From the NCBI GenBank assembly GCA_016235545.1, contig JACRKB010000311.1:1-45876 (forward strand): a DNA stretch of 45,876 nt, written 5' to 3'. This DNA is from Verrucomicrobiota bacterium (GTDB taxonomy: Bacteria > Verrucomicrobiota > Verrucomicrobiia > Limisphaerales > SXTU01). The number at the start of each line of letters is the position of its first letter. Position 1 is the first letter of the stretch. Position numbers and translations under genes: made by a program. Below are positions 24,030 to 32,967 of the stretch, piece after piece. Below the pieces are notes generated by a model that had not been told where the DNA came from, made no database searches, and saw nothing but the letters and a program-made list of their open reading frames with translations.

Positions 24030-24062
24030 GGAGCCGGTAGCGCTCATCGTGCTCGGTTGTTC

Positions 24063-24773
24063 TCACCTGGCCAGTTGCAGGAAGGGGATGACGCGCTTCT
24101 CCAACTCGCCAATCGGCAGCGCGAGGATGGCGTCGAGGGTGAGGGCGTCGGCCACATCCCACTTGCCGGAGGTCACGCGGCGAAGCGTGGCGAGGTGCGC
24201 GCCACAGCCGAGCTTCGCGCCGAGATCATGAGCGAGCGAGCGGACGTAGGTGCCCTTGGTGCAGGCGACGCGAAACTTAGCCAGCGGCTCGGCGTAGGCG
24301 GTGAAGCGGTAGTTGAAGATGTGGACGAGGCGCGGCTCGCGGACGACTTCGATGCCCTTGCGCGCGAGCTTGTAGAGCGGGACACCGCCCTGCTTCTTCG
24401 CGGAGACCATCGGAGGGATTTGCTGGAGGTCGCCGACGAACGCGGCGGCGGCTTCGTTCAACTGGTCGAGCGTCAGCGGGGGGACGGGCAAGGTGGCGGT
24501 GACCTTGCCATCGGTGTCGTAGCTGTCGGTGGCCTCACCAAACTTGATGTCGCCCTCATAGACCTTGTCGTCGGACATGAGCTTCTCGGAGAGCTTGGTG
24601 CCGCGCCCGAGCACGATGATGAGCAGTCCGGTGGCGTTGGGGTCGAGCGTGCCGCAGTGGCCGACCTTCTTGATGTTGAACTTGCGGCGGATGTCGTCCA
24701 CCACGTCGTGCGAGGTGCAGCCGGCTGGCTTGTCCACGAGCAGGGCGCCGTCGAGGGAATCGAATTGGAGCAT
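24063..24773 (-). CDS. truB: tRNA pseudouridine-55 synthase
   Basis: Makes the universal pseudouridine 55 in the tRNA T-loop. Family motif GHCGTLDPNATG with catalytic Asp44; earlier LLVDKPAGCTSHDVV and later KLARKGIEVVRE and the CTKGTYVRSLAHDLG block are typical. At 236 residues it ends after the core and lacks a C-terminal PUA domain. ATG at 24773 chosen over TTG at 24779. It lies 28 nt after nrnA in the nusA-infB-rbfA cluster. Confidence 0.96.
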   Translation of the reverse strand: MLQFDSLDGALLVDKPAGCTSHDVVDDIRRKFNIKKVGHCGTLDPNATGLLIIVLGRGTKLSEKLMSDDKVYEGDIKFGEATDSYDTDGKVTATLPVPPLTLDQLNEAAAAFVGDLQQIPPMVSAKKQGGVPLYKLARKGIEVVREPRLVHIFNYRFTAYAEPLAKFRVACTKGTYVRSLAHDLGAKLGCGAHLATLRRVTSGKWDVADALTLDAILALPIGELEKRVIPFLQLAR

Positions 24774-24801
24774 GAGCAATCTCTGGCGAAACGGACGTCG
24801 G

Positions 24802-25785
24802 TCACTTCGCGGCGTCCAGGGCTTTCTTGAGGGCGGCGATGACTTTGCGCTGAACGGAGAGGGGCTTGCCGGCGATGCGCGCGCCCGCCGCCGCCGGGTG
24901 GCCGCCGCCGCCGAACTTGCCAGCGACCTCGTTCACGTTCACGCGCTCGCTCTTCGAGCGGAGGCTGATGCGGGTCAACTCCGGTTCCACTTCCTCGAAG
25001 ACGCACGCGACCACGACCGGCTCGATGTCGCGGATGTGGTCAATGAGGCCCTCGCTGTCATTCGTGTCCGCGCCGGTGCGGGTGTAGTCCCGCTTGCGCA
25101 GCCAGAACCACGCGACCTGGTCGTTGTGCGTGGTGCGGAAGCTGTTGAAGACGTGGCGCAGGAGCTTCGCGCGCGACATGGGGTAGCTCTGATAAACTTC
25201 GTTGCAAACGCGCGCGAGGTTCGCGCCGTTGCGGACGAGGTCTGCGGCGACGTGGTAGGTGCCGGGCGTGGTGTTCGGGTAGCTGAAGCTGCCTGTGTCG
25301 GTGGAGACGGCGGTGAAAAGGCAGTCTGCAATGGCCGGCGTGACGGGCCAGCCGGCGTGCTTGAGCAGCTCGTAAATCAGCTCGCCAGTCGCCGGCACGC
25401 GGGCGGAGACCCAGTTGAGCTTCGCGTAGCGGGTGTTGCTTTCGTGGTGATCAATGTTGATGAAGTCGCGGTGCTTCGCGATGGCTTTGCCCACCGTGCC
25501 GAGGCGCTCGAAGCTCGCGCAGTCGGTGGCGATGACGAGGTCGAACTTCTGGCCGGACTCGGGCTTTTTGACGAAGCCGGCGGGAACCATGAAGCGGAGC
25601 TTCTGCGGGACTGCGTCCTGGTTCCAGACGGTGACCTGCTTGCCCTGGTTCTGGAGCGCGAGGGCGAGGCCGACCTGCGAGCCGATGCAGTCGCCATCGG
25701 GGCGGACGTGGCCGACGACGCAGATGGACTTGGCGCGGCGGATGGCGTCGAGTATCTCATCGAGGATGTGGGAGTAGCCGGTCAC
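24802..25785 (-). CDS. nrnA: DHH-family nanoRNase / pAp phosphatase
   Basis: Predicted exonuclease on very short RNA and/or 3',5'-pAp phosphatase, cytoplasmic, manganese dependent. DHH domain motifs: GHVRPDGDCIGSQ, ATDCAS, INIDHHESN and DTGSF; DHHA1 domain motif GGGGHPAAAG close to the C-terminus. 327 residues is typical. Start is GTG at 25785, overlapping the rbfA stop as GTGA, so it is translationally coupled. Its place between rbfA and truB is common in several phyla and supports an RNA-turnover role. Confidence 0.92.
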   Translation of the reverse strand: MTGYSHILDEILDAIRRAKSICVVGHVRPDGDCIGSQVGLALALQNQGKQVTVWNQDAVPQKLRFMVPAGFVKKPESGQKFDLVIATDCASFERLGTVGKAIAKHRDFINIDHHESNTRYAKLNWVSARVPATGELIYELLKHAGWPVTPAIADCLFTAVSTDTGSFSYPNTTPGTYHVAADLVRNGANLARVCNEVYQSYPMSRAKLLRHVFNSFRTTHNDQVAWFWLRKRDYTRTGADTNDSEGLIDHIRDIEPVVVACVFEEVEPELTRISLRSKSERVNVNEVAGKFGGGGHPAAAGARIAGKPLSVQRKVIAALKKALDAAK

Positions 25786-26138
25786 TTCGCGGGCTCCTGT
25801 TTCTCCAGCTCGTCGAGGATGGTGAGGATGCGGTTGCCGCGCTCGACGCTTTCGTCGAGGTGAAACTGAATTTTCGGGGTGTAGCGCAGCACGATGGAGC
25901 GGCCCATCTCGAATTGGATCTGGCCGCGGTTTCCGTTGAGCTGGTTCATGGCGCGCTGCTTGGCGGCGGCCTTGCCCACGACTCCGACATAGACCGCCGC
26001 CTCCTTCAGATCGGGCGTGACGGTCACGTCGCTGACGGTGATGAGGCCATTGTCACCGCCGGGCGGGAAGTCGCGGCGGATGATTTCACCGAGCGTGCGC
26101 TTGAGCATCTCCCGGACGCGTTCGAGGCGGACTGTCAT
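25782..26138 (-). CDS. rbfA: Ribosome-binding factor A
   Basis: 118-residue single-domain KH-like protein that assists maturation of the 30S subunit 5' end. Sequence RLERVREMLKRTLGEIIRRDF, ITVSDVTVTPDLKEAAVYVGVVG and LRYTPKIQFHLDESVERGNRI follow the family pattern closely. Third gene of the nusA-infB-rbfA cluster; an inverted hexamer repeat fills the 104-nt gap to infB. The stop overlaps the nrnA GTG start. Confidence 0.95.
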   Translation of the reverse strand: MTVRLERVREMLKRTLGEIIRRDFPPGGDNGLITVSDVTVTPDLKEAAVYVGVVGKAAAKQRAMNQLNGNRGQIQFEMGRSIVLRYTPKIQFHLDESVERGNRILTILDELEKQEPAK

Positions 26139-26155
26139 GTCAGGGGGGCGGGAAG

Positions 26156-26232
26156 GATTAAGAGTAAGATTAGGATTAGGAGTAAGAGGGGAGGCTCGCG
26201 GCGATTTCTTAATCGTAATCTTACTCTTAATC
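26156..26232. repeat. Inverted pair of hexanucleotide arrays
   Basis: Perfect 17-bp inverted repeat (26156-26172 GATTAAGAGTAAGATTA and 26216-26232). The left side runs as six 6-bp units (GATTAA, GAGTAA, GATTAG twice, GAGTAA, GAGGGG); the right side as four complementary units. Fills the infB-rbfA gap. Confidence 0.88.
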
Positions 26233-26242
26233 GGTGTTCAGC

Positions 26243-28732
26243 TCACAGCGCCTGCTTGAGCTTCTCGACGGCGTAGCACTCGATGGCGTCGCCGAGCTGG
26301 AACTCGTTGAAGCCGTCAATGCGGATGCCGCATTCCAGGCCGGTGCGGACCTCGTTGACCTCGTCCTGGAAGCGGCGCAGGGAAAGGGTGACGCCCTCGT
26401 AGAGGAGGTTCTTTTTCCGCATGACGCGGACCTTGCCCTTGATGATGCGGCCCAGCGTGACGGAGCAGCCCGCGACGGCGCCGCCCTTGGACAGCTCGAA
26501 GATCTGCCTGACCTCGGCGCTGCCGACGACGACATCCTTGAGCACGGGCGGGAGCAGGCCGGCCATGGCTTCCTTCACCTCGTCAATCAGCTCGTAGATG
26601 ATGGCGTAGAGCTTGATCTGGACGGCGAACTGTTTGGCCTTCTCGTTGGTGCCGGAGTCAATGCGCGTGTGGAAGCCAAGGATTACGCACTTGGACGCTC
26701 CGGCGAGGTCCACGTCCGACTCGGTGATGGTGCCAACAGCATGGTGGACGATTTCGAGCGCGACCTTGTTGGTCTCGATCTTCTTGAGCGCCTCGACGAT
26801 GGCCTCGACGGAGCCTTGGGTGTCCGCCTTGACGACGACCTTGAGGGTGAGCTGCTGGTTCTCGGCGATCTTGGCGAAGAGGTTCTCCAAGGTGACGCGG
26901 GGCCGGCGGTCCTCGGCGTCGGCGGCCTTGTCGGCCAGGGTGCGCTCCTCCGCTATGTCGCGGGCAGCACGCTCGTTCTCGACGACGACGAATTCGAGGC
27001 CGGCCTCGGGCACGCCATTGAGGCCGAGCACACGCACGGCGACGGAGGGGGTGGCTTGCTTGAGGCGCTCGCCCTCCTCGTTGATGAGGGCGCGGACACG
27101 ACCATAGTGGGAGCCGCAGAGGATGACATCGCCCACCTTGAGTGTGCCTTTGCGGACCAGGACGGTGGCGGTGGGGCCGCCGGCTTGAAGGCCGGACTCG
27201 ATGACGTTGCCCTTGGACTTGCGGTCGGGGTTGGCCTTGAGCTCGAGCAGGTCAGTCTGGAAAACAATCATCTCCAGCAGCTTGTCTATGCCCTGCTTCG
27301 TCACAGCCGAGCAGTCCACGAAGAGCGTGGTGCCGCCCCATTCGTCCGGCGTAAGCCCTTTTTCCTGGAGCTGCTGGCGGACGCGGGTGGGGTTGGCGTT
27401 CGGATGGTCGCACTTGTTGACGGCGACAAGGATGGGGACTTTCGCGGCGAGCGCGTGCGAGAGGGCTTCGAGGGTCTGCGGCATGACGCCGTCGTTGGCG
27501 GCGACTACCAGGACGACGAGGTCGGTGACATTCGCGCCGCGCGCGCGCATCGCGGAGAAGGCCGCGTGGCCGGGTGTGTCGAGGAAGGTGATTTGCGCCT
27601 GCTCGCCTTTTTTCTCCGGGTGCGGGACGGTGATGGTGTAGGCACCAATGTGCTGCGTGATGCCGCCGGATTCGCCGGCAGCGACGTTGGCCTTGCGGAT
27701 GACGTCGAGGAGCGATGTTTTGCCGTGGTCCACGTGACCCATGATGGTGACGACGGGCGGGCGGGGCTTGAGATCCTCGGGCTTGTCGTCAATCGGGTCG
27801 GCCTCGACTTTCTTGAGGGCAGCATGGACGTGGCCTTCACCCTTGGCGCGTTTCTCGATCTCGAACTTGAAGCCGTGCTTGGCGCAGAGTTTGATGGCGA
27901 TGGCCTCGTCCACCGCCTGGTTGACGTTGGCGAAGATGCCCATCTGCATCAGGTCGGCGATGAGCTGGAAGGGCTTGCGCCGCATCTGATCCGCGAGGTC
28001 GCGGACGACGACGGGCGGCTTCATCATGATGACCTGCGCACCAGCGGGAAGTGCGGCGCGCGGGTCGGCGGGCTTGGGCGGAGGCGGTGGCGTGGCCGGG
28101 CCGCGCGGTTGCTGGCCGAAGCCAGGGCGGCCTTGGGTGCCGCCACGATTGTCACCGGGACGATTGCCTTGGAAGCCGCGGTTGTCACCGGGGCGGCCAC
28201 CTTGCAACGGGCCGGCGGGGGCGCGGCGGTCGTCACGGGCTGGCTCGGGGCGGCGCGCCCCGAACTTGGAAAGATCAACGCGCCCAACCAACTGGCCGGT
28301 CGTGGGCTTGGGCGGCTCGGCGGGAGGTTGCGGGGGGGCCGGGGCGACGACAGGAGCGGGCGGCGGGGCGGACTGCGTCTGGACTACCGGGGCAACTGCC
28401 GCCCCGGCGTGAGGCGCGACGGGAGCTGGCGGAGGCTCGGCAACCGCGGCTGGGGCGGATTCGGCTGCGGGCGGTTCCGGCTCGGGCGGCGGCGGCGGCG
28501 GCTCGGGCTCCGGGGCCTTGATGATGACAATGGGGGCTTCGATGACGGGCGGCGCTACTGGCTCGGCGGGCTTGAGCGGGCCGAGCTTTTCCTCGAGAAA
28601 CTCGGCGGTGATTTTGTCGAGCGAGCTGGAGGGAACCTTGGCTTCCTTGATGCCCAGTTCCTTGGCGAGGGCGAGCACCTGCTTGCTCTCAATGCCGAGC
28701 TTCTTGGCAATGTCGTAAATTCGAACGGGCAT
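26243..28732 (-). CDS. infB: Translation initiation factor IF-2
   Basis: GTPase that places initiator tRNA on the 30S subunit. N-terminal IF2_N domain ([25 protein letters not shown]) at residues 3-27, then a long Pro/Ala/Glu linker to about residue 225, a second IF2_N-like block ([22 protein letters not shown]), and the G domain from about 330 with [28 protein letters not shown]. Domains II, III and the C-terminal fMet-tRNA-binding domain follow. 829 residues. Lies 53 nt after nusA and before rbfA, the standard order. Confidence 0.97.
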   Translation of the reverse strand: MPVRIYDIAKKLGIESKQVLALAKELGIKEAKVPSSSLDKITAEFLEEKLGPLKPAEPVAPPVIEAPIVIIKAPEPEPPPPPPEPEPPAAESAPAAVAEPPPAPVAPHAGAAVAPVVQTQSAPPPAPVVAPAPPQPPAEPPKPTTGQLVGRVDLSKFGARRPEPARDDRRAPAGPLQGGRPGDNRGFQGNRPGDNRGGTQGRPGFGQQPRGPATPPPPPKPADPRAALPAGAQVIMMKPPVVVRDLADQMRRKPFQLIADLMQMGIFANVNQAVDEAIAIKLCAKHGFKFEIEKRAKGEGHVHAALKKVEADPIDDKPEDLKPRPPVVTIMGHVDHGKTSLLDVIRKANVAAGESGGITQHIGAYTITVPHPEKKGEQAQITFLDTPGHAAFSAMRARGANVTDLVVLVVAANDGVMPQTLEALSHALAAKVPILVAVNKCDHPNANPTRVRQQLQEKGLTPDEWGGTTLFVDCSAVTKQGIDKLLEMIVFQTDLLELKANPDRKSKGNVIESGLQAGGPTATVLVRKGTLKVGDVILCGSHYGRVRALINEEGERLKQATPSVAVRVLGLNGVPEAGLEFVVVENERAARDIAEERTLADKAADAEDRRPRVTLENLFAKIAENQQLTLKVVVKADTQGSVEAIVEALKKIETNKVALEIVHHAVGTITESDVDLAGASKCVILGFHTRIDSGTNEKAKQFAVQIKLYAIIYELIDEVKEAMAGLLPPVLKDVVVGSAEVRQIFELSKGGAVAGCSVTLGRIIKGKVRVMRKKNLLYEGVTLSLRRFQDEVNEVRTGLECGIRIDGFNEFQLGDAIECYAVEKLKQAL

Positions 28733-28785
28733 AATAACTTGCGCGCCCGGGAGGCGGACCTCGCGGGCGCGCTCAACTAATCAAA

Positions 28786-30057
28786 CTACGCAAGCGCCCC
28801 GGCCAGTGAGCCGGCCTTGGCCGCTTCCTTGATGGCGGCCAGCACGATGCCGGCTTGCTCGCCAATCTGCGGAATGTCTTTCAAATCGTTTTCCTCGGCC
28901 TGCGTCACCACATCCTCGAGCGCGTGGAAGCCCGTGTTGACCAGCGCCTCGGCCATCTCGCGGGTCACTCCCGGCACCGCGGCGAAGGCGTCGATCGCGT
29001 GCATGATCTTGTCCCCGATGCCGACGCTGGTGACCGCCTCGGCGTCAATGTTCACCGCCCAGCCGGTGAGGCGCGAGGCGAGGCGGGCGTTCTGGCCACG
29101 CTTGCCGATGGCCAGGGAGAGCTGGCTCTCATCCACCAGAATCTTCAGCGCGTGGTTCGTCTCGTCCACCGTCATGGACTTCAGGACGGCGGGCGCGAGC
29201 GCGTTGGTGATGTAGGTCTTGATGTTCGGATCCCACTTGATGATGTCCATCTTCTCGTTGTTCAGCTCGCGCACGATGTTCTTCACGCGCTGGCCACGGA
29301 GACCGACACACGCGCCGACCGGGTCCACCTTCGGGTCACGGCTGTAGACGGCGAGCTTCGTGCGGAAACCCGGTTCGCGGGCGACGCCCTTGACCTCGAC
29401 CGTCCCGTTTGAGATTTCGGAGACCTCGAGTTTGAAGAGCTTGATGACGAACTCCGGTGCGGCGCGGCTGAGGATGATCTCCGGGCCGTGCGGGCCGTTC
29501 TCGACAGCCTTGACGAAGCAGCGGATGCGCTCGCCAATCTGGTATTCCTCCGTCGGGACGCGCTCGCGATTGGGCAGCAACGCCTCATAGCGGCCCAGGT
29601 CCATGATGACATCCGAGCGCTCGAAACGCCGCACCGTGCCGCTGACCAGATCCCCGACGCGGTCCTTGAACTCCTCGAAAATCAGGGCCTTCTCCGCACG
29701 GCGGACCTGCGTGAGCAACGCCTGCTTGGCATACTGCGCCGCGATGCGCCCAAAGCCGGTGGGCGTGACCTCGACCTCCAACTCCTCGCCAATCTGCGAG
29801 TCAGCCTTCTTCTTGCGGGCCTCGGTGAGGGAAATCTGGTCGTGTTTGGAGATGACCTTGTCCGTGACGATGAGCTTTGCGAATGCCTTGATGTCGCCGG
29901 TCTTGGGGTCAATCAGGCAGCGCAGCTCGCGGGCCGGGCCAACGGCTTTCTTGGCGGCGGAGACGAGCGCCTCCTGGACGGCACCGACGAGGACATCCTT
30001 GCTGATGCCCTTCTCGCGTTCCCAGAATTCCAAGATGGCTAGAAAATCGGCATTCAT
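28786..30057 (-). CDS. nusA: Transcription termination/antitermination factor NusA
   Basis: RNA polymerase-binding elongation factor. N-terminal domain (residues 1-125, MNADFLAILEFWEREKGISK), S1 domain (VGDLVSGTVRRFERSDVIMDLG), KH1 and KH2 (GLRGQRVKNIVRELNNEKMDIIKW; LAIGKRGQNARLASRLTGW), and a helix-hairpin-helix C-terminus (AVPGVTREMAEALVNTGF; LKDIPQIGEQAG). 423 residues. First gene of the cluster; rimP, usually just upstream, is absent here. The 228-nt leader region holds an intrinsic-terminator-like hairpin that might act as an attenuator or end the upstream transcript. Confidence 0.96.
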   Translation of the reverse strand: MNADFLAILEFWEREKGISKDVLVGAVQEALVSAAKKAVGPARELRCLIDPKTGDIKAFAKLIVTDKVISKHDQISLTEARKKKADSQIGEELEVEVTPTGFGRIAAQYAKQALLTQVRRAEKALIFEEFKDRVGDLVSGTVRRFERSDVIMDLGRYEALLPNRERVPTEEYQIGERIRCFVKAVENGPHGPEIILSRAAPEFVIKLFKLEVSEISNGTVEVKGVAREPGFRTKLAVYSRDPKVDPVGACVGLRGQRVKNIVRELNNEKMDIIKWDPNIKTYITNALAPAVLKSMTVDETNHALKILVDESQLSLAIGKRGQNARLASRLTGWAVNIDAEAVTSVGIGDKIMHAIDAFAAVPGVTREMAEALVNTGFHALEDVVTQAEENDLKDIPQIGEQAGIVLAAIKEAAKAGSLAGALA

Positions 30058-30075
30058 AATTCGACCCGTGCTTGC

Positions 30076-30115
30076 GCCCCATCAGGGGCAAAAAAAAGCC
30101 GGAAAAAATTCCGAC
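30076..30115 (-). terminator. Intrinsic terminator in the nusA leader
   Basis: On the minus strand GTCGGAA/TTCCGGC (7 bp with one G-T pair, 4-nt T loop, 30098-30115) is followed at once by eight T (30090-30097), then by a second hairpin GCCCC-TGAT-GGGGC (30076-30089). It sits 20-60 nt before the nusA ATG and 170 nt after the VWA-protein stop. It could end the upstream transcript or attenuate nusA. Confidence 0.7.
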
Positions 30116-30226
30116 TTCACACGCTGGCGACCAGCAACTTCGTTTACCGCGCCGCAAGCTATTAGGGGCAAAAAACACCGTCAAGCCTCATTTCCGGCGA
30201 TTGGAGCAGGGAGGCGTGGCGAGAAG

Positions 30227-30252
30227 AGGAGCAGGATTACGGGCAGGAGGGG
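30227..30252. repeat. Half copy of the GATTAN hexamer array
   Basis: Units GAGCAG, GATTAC, GGGCAG, GAGGGG in the region between the VWA-protein stop and nusA; no good inverted partner nearby apart from a short GGAGCA/TGCTCC. Confidence 0.5.
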
Positions 30253-30285
30253 AACGCGCGTTGCTCCAGCCTGTGCCGCCCGGCC

Positions 30286-32124
30286 TCACACCCTCTTGTC
30301 ATCCAGCGACTGTGAGATGGCGCTGGGATGCGGGCGCGGGCGGAGGAGGTGGGCGATGATGCCGCCCGCAATCACGAGCAACGCCACGGCGGCTGCGAGA
30401 TAAATCCAGCCACTGTTGCGACTGCCGGGTGACGCGACGGCGAGCTGGCCGGCGGGCTTGGCGGGTTTCCCATTGGGCGTCATTTTGGGCGCGGTGGTCT
30501 CCTGGCTTTTGGCTTCTGGCTTCCGGCTCTCTCTGGTGGGAGCTGCTGTTGCCACCACCGAGGGAGCTGGGTTCGCAGGAACCTGCGTCGCGGCAGAGGA
30601 GGCCCCCTTTTCGGCGGGTTTGGTTGTTGCCGGGCGTTGCGTCGTGGCAGGAGGGACAATGATTGGAATGGTTTTGGACGCCGCGGGGGGCGCAGCGTTT
30701 GTCGCGTTCGTTGTTGTCTTGCCTGGGGGCAGGAGCGTCGCGGGTGGCGGAGCGGGCTTCGTGGCGGCGACTGTTGAGTTTGTTGTCCTGGGCGGGACGG
30801 GCTTGGGCTGGATGACGCGGGCTTCGAGCGGCTTGGCAGGCGGGGCGGAGGTGCCGGGCGGCGGGCGGAGCAACTCGACTTTGGCGAGCGCGTTGGATGC
30901 ATCAATGAAGCTCTTGGGCTGGCGCAGCGCGGGTGGGAGGGCGGGCGGGATGGGCTGCAACACCAAGTCCTCTTTCGGCTTCGTCACAACGGGCTGGGTC
31001 ATGGGGACTGGAGGCTTTGGCGCCTGAATCACCGGCTTGGGCGGCGGTGGCACGGCGGCTTTGGCCTCCTGCTTGGGAGCTGGCACCGGAAGATTTGTGT
31101 CGGGCTTTTTTGGGGCGACTGCGGGGGCCGGGACTGGCTCGGTTTTTTTCGTGATTGCGACGGCGGGAGCAGGAGGGAGTGGCTTGGGTGCCGCAGGCAG
31201 TGGAGCGGGCTTCGGTGCAGGTGGCGTGACTGCGACGGTGTTGGTCACGGCTTTTGGAATGGGAATGGGAACGACCGGCGGCGGTGCTGGCGCAGGCTTT
31301 GGCACGACGGTTTCCGGGGGTTTGGAAGCGACGACGACAGGCGGCGGGCTTGTCGGTGCGACCGGCTTGGAGATGGCGGGCGGGGGTGTCGGGGGCGGAG
31401 TCGGAGCCGGCGTCACCACCGCAGGCGATTGCACCAGCAGTGGCGCGGGCAAAGCCGGTTTCTCCGGGAAGGGCAGGCCGATGTCCTCCAAACCTCCGCG
31501 CACTGCCCAGTGTGTGAACTCTCCGCGCCTCGTCACCAGCGCTGTGATGAAGGGCATCTTTGCGGACCGCATCTCGCTGGCACGCTTGCCGTAGGTGATG
31601 TTGATGGGGCGGTCGAAGGGCGTGCCCACAATCACGTCAGTGCCGTCGGAGACGAGGATGATGGTGAGGTTGGTCGAGATGGCGAGCGCCTGGCCCAACT
31701 CGGCGAAGACGGGGCGGAGGTTGGATTTTCCGCGAAATTTCTGCTGCGCGAGGAACTCATAGGCGCGGTTGGCCAGCGCGATGTTCAAGTCCGGCGTCCA
31801 AGCGTTCAGAGGAAACTCCCGCGTCAGCACCGTGTCAGCGTAAGTCCAGAGCGTGAAGACCTCGCCCTCCTGCATCCGCCCACCGAGGCCGCTGGCGACA
31901 AGCCGGTGAGTGGCGCGGTGGAGACCGTCGGCGGAGCGCTGCATCCCGGAGGACATGTCCACGACGAAGAGGTAACGGCAGTCCGGTGTGATGGGTGAGG
32001 GGCCCACGGGCGGGATGGGCGCGAGCTTGATGACGGCCCTGGCCTGCTGGGGCGCGGCGGCGGGGGCGGCGGGCGTGAGGAGCGCGAGCGCGCAGAAGCA
32101 GGTGAGGAGGCGGGGGAATTGCAA
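30286..32124 (-). CDS. VWA-like domain protein with long proline-rich region and C-terminal membrane helix
   Basis: Exported protein: signal peptide PRLLTCFCALALLTPAAPAAA, then a von Willebrand A-like domain (YLFVVDMSSGMQRS, LWTYADTVL, LTIILVSDGTDVIVG). The metal site reads Asp-x-Ser-x-Gly, so its last Ser is replaced. From about residue 240 to 570 it is Pro/Ala/Lys/Thr-rich (PAP, PPPP, KPV repeats), a likely wall- or periplasm-spanning linker, ending in a membrane helix (WIYLAAAVALLVIAGGIIAHLL) with a basic tail. TTG at 32124 precedes the signal peptide; the ATG at 32247, coupled TGATG to the NYN gene, would add 41 residues read from hairpins and a 7-bp array. Function unknown. Confidence 0.75.
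   Translation of the reverse strand: MQFPRLLTCFCALALLTPAAPAAAPQQARAVIKLAPIPPVGPSPITPDCRYLFVVDMSSGMQRSADGLHRATHRLVASGLGGRMQEGEVFTLWTYADTVLTREFPLNAWTPDLNIALANRAYEFLAQQKFRGKSNLRPVFAELGQALAISTNLTIILVSDGTDVIVGTPFDRPINITYGKRASEMRSAKMPFITALVTRRGEFTHWAVRGGLEDIGLPFPEKPALPAPLLVQSPAVVTPAPTPPPTPPPAISKPVAPTSPPPVVVASKPPETVVPKPAPAPPPVVPIPIPKAVTNTVAVTPPAPKPAPLPAAPKPLPPAPAVAITKKTEPVPAPAVAPKKPDTNLPVPAPKQEAKAAVPPPPKPVIQAPKPPVPMTQPVVTKPKEDLVLQPIPPALPPALRQPKSFIDASNALAKVELLRPPPGTSAPPAKPLEARVIQPKPVPPRTTNSTVAATKPAPPPATLLPPGKTTTNATNAAPPAASKTIPIIVPPATTQRPATTKPAEKGASSAATQVPANPAPSVVATAAPTRESRKPEAKSQETTAPKMTPNGKPAKPAGQLAVASPGSRNSGWIYLAAAVALLVIAGGIIAHLLRPRPHPSAISQSLDDKRV
30502..30529. repeat. Heptanucleotide array H5 inside the VWA gene
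   Basis: Four units CTGGCTT, TTGGCTT, CTGGCTT, CCGGCTC, encoding SRKPEAKSQE in the proline-rich linker on the minus strand. Confidence 0.75.
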
Positions 32125-32148
32125 ATTGGAAATTGCAAAATGCCAAAC
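32114..32148. repeat. Heptanucleotide array H6 at the VWA-protein signal start
   Basis: Five units GGGAATT, GCAAATT, GGAAATT, GCAAAAT, GCCAAAC. It lies immediately before and into the TTG start/signal peptide of the VWA-like protein. A 14-bp perfect palindrome GCCGGACGTCCGGC follows at about 32150. Confidence 0.8.
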
Positions 32149-32246
32149 GCCGGACGTCCGGCTGAGGCTGGCGGTTCTTCCTCTGTCGAGGCCGCCCACC
32201 GCCTGCGGCTCGCGGTGCGTCTGCCAGATTGAGTTCAGCCGGGCCA

Positions 32247-32717
32247 TCAGCGTGGTTGATTGAACCGGACGCGCTCGCGCCGGTTGTGCTCCTTCAAGTC
32301 CAAGGCCATGTCCCGGTTTGCCTCGCCTATCATGTGCAGGAAGTTCTCGCAGCTTTGCGCCATGCCGCCAAAGGAATTAACCGTGTCCCGCTCGGCGAAG
32401 TCGTTGGTGATCACAAGCACCTCGCCGAGCTGGCTGAGGCGGCAGGCCACACGCTCGATCATGTCATCCGCAGTCTGGCCAGCGCGCGAGTAGAGCACCT
32501 CGACCTCGCGCGTGGAATGCGCCTGCGGCGTGCCGGCAGGCGCGCCAGCTCCGTCGAAGAAGATGGTGATCGGCGTGCCCGTGGCGTCGTGGTAGTGCGT
32601 GAGCTGCTCGATGAGCGCCTCCCGCGCAATGGCGGAATGGCGCGCCCGGCCTTCGGCCAGTTCCGGCCAGGCGTGCAGGAGGCTGAAGCCGTCCACGAGA
32701 ATGCGGAGCAAAGGCAC
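32247..32717 (-). CDS. NYN-domain (YacP-like) putative RNase
   Basis: 156-residue PIN-like protein of the NYN/YacP family (B. subtilis YacP/Rae1 relatives cleave mRNA on ribosomes). Motifs: RILVDGFSLLH at the start, ITIFFDGAGAP, TADDMIERV and LVITNDFAERD; the four acidic positions expected at the nuclease centre are present. The frame is open to 32843 but the family begins at the VDG strand, so GTG at 32717 is chosen. The stop overlaps a downstream ATG (TGATG). Nearby nusA-infB cluster genes are also RNA-related. Confidence 0.82.
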   Translation of the reverse strand: MPLLRILVDGFSLLHAWPELAEGRARHSAIAREALIEQLTHYHDATGTPITIFFDGAGAPAGTPQAHSTREVEVLYSRAGQTADDMIERVACRLSQLGEVLVITNDFAERDTVNSFGGMAQSCENFLHMIGEANRDMALDLKEHNRRERVRFNQPR

Positions 32718-32819
32718 GCGGACAAAGTAGCAGTGAGCCGGGAGGCGGAAAGCTGAATTTCCACGGCACGACAACAGCGGGCACAACTCACATTCTTGCG
32801 ACGCGGAGGCTGTTCCGTT

Positions 32820-32898
32820 CCTGCTCGTAATCGCGATCCACATTTTCCCCCTTCCCCGCGCGTTTCGTCCAATGGGGCAGGTTAGGATTACGAGCAGG
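32820..32898. repeat. Inverted pair of GATTAC hexamer units
   Basis: Perfect 13-bp inverted repeat CCTGCTCGTAATC (32820-32832) and GATTACGAGCAGG (32886-32898), 53 nt apart, in the 250-nt gap between the DUF1501 gene and the NYN gene. No gene is supported in this gap. Confidence 0.8.
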
Positions 32899-32967
32899 AG
32901 CGTGCGGCGGACGCATCGGCCTGCTCAAAATTTCTGACACCGCGCGGGAAAGGCAGGCTCCCTCCCG

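Noticed and set aside
26234-28780. An 848-codon open frame on the + strand opposite infB.
   Set aside because: Complement of the infB Pro/Ala linker and G domain; no independent protein features.
30058-30285. Riboswitch in the nusA leader.
   Set aside because: Only a simple terminator hairpin, a second short hairpin and repeat fragments are visible; no recognisable aptamer core.
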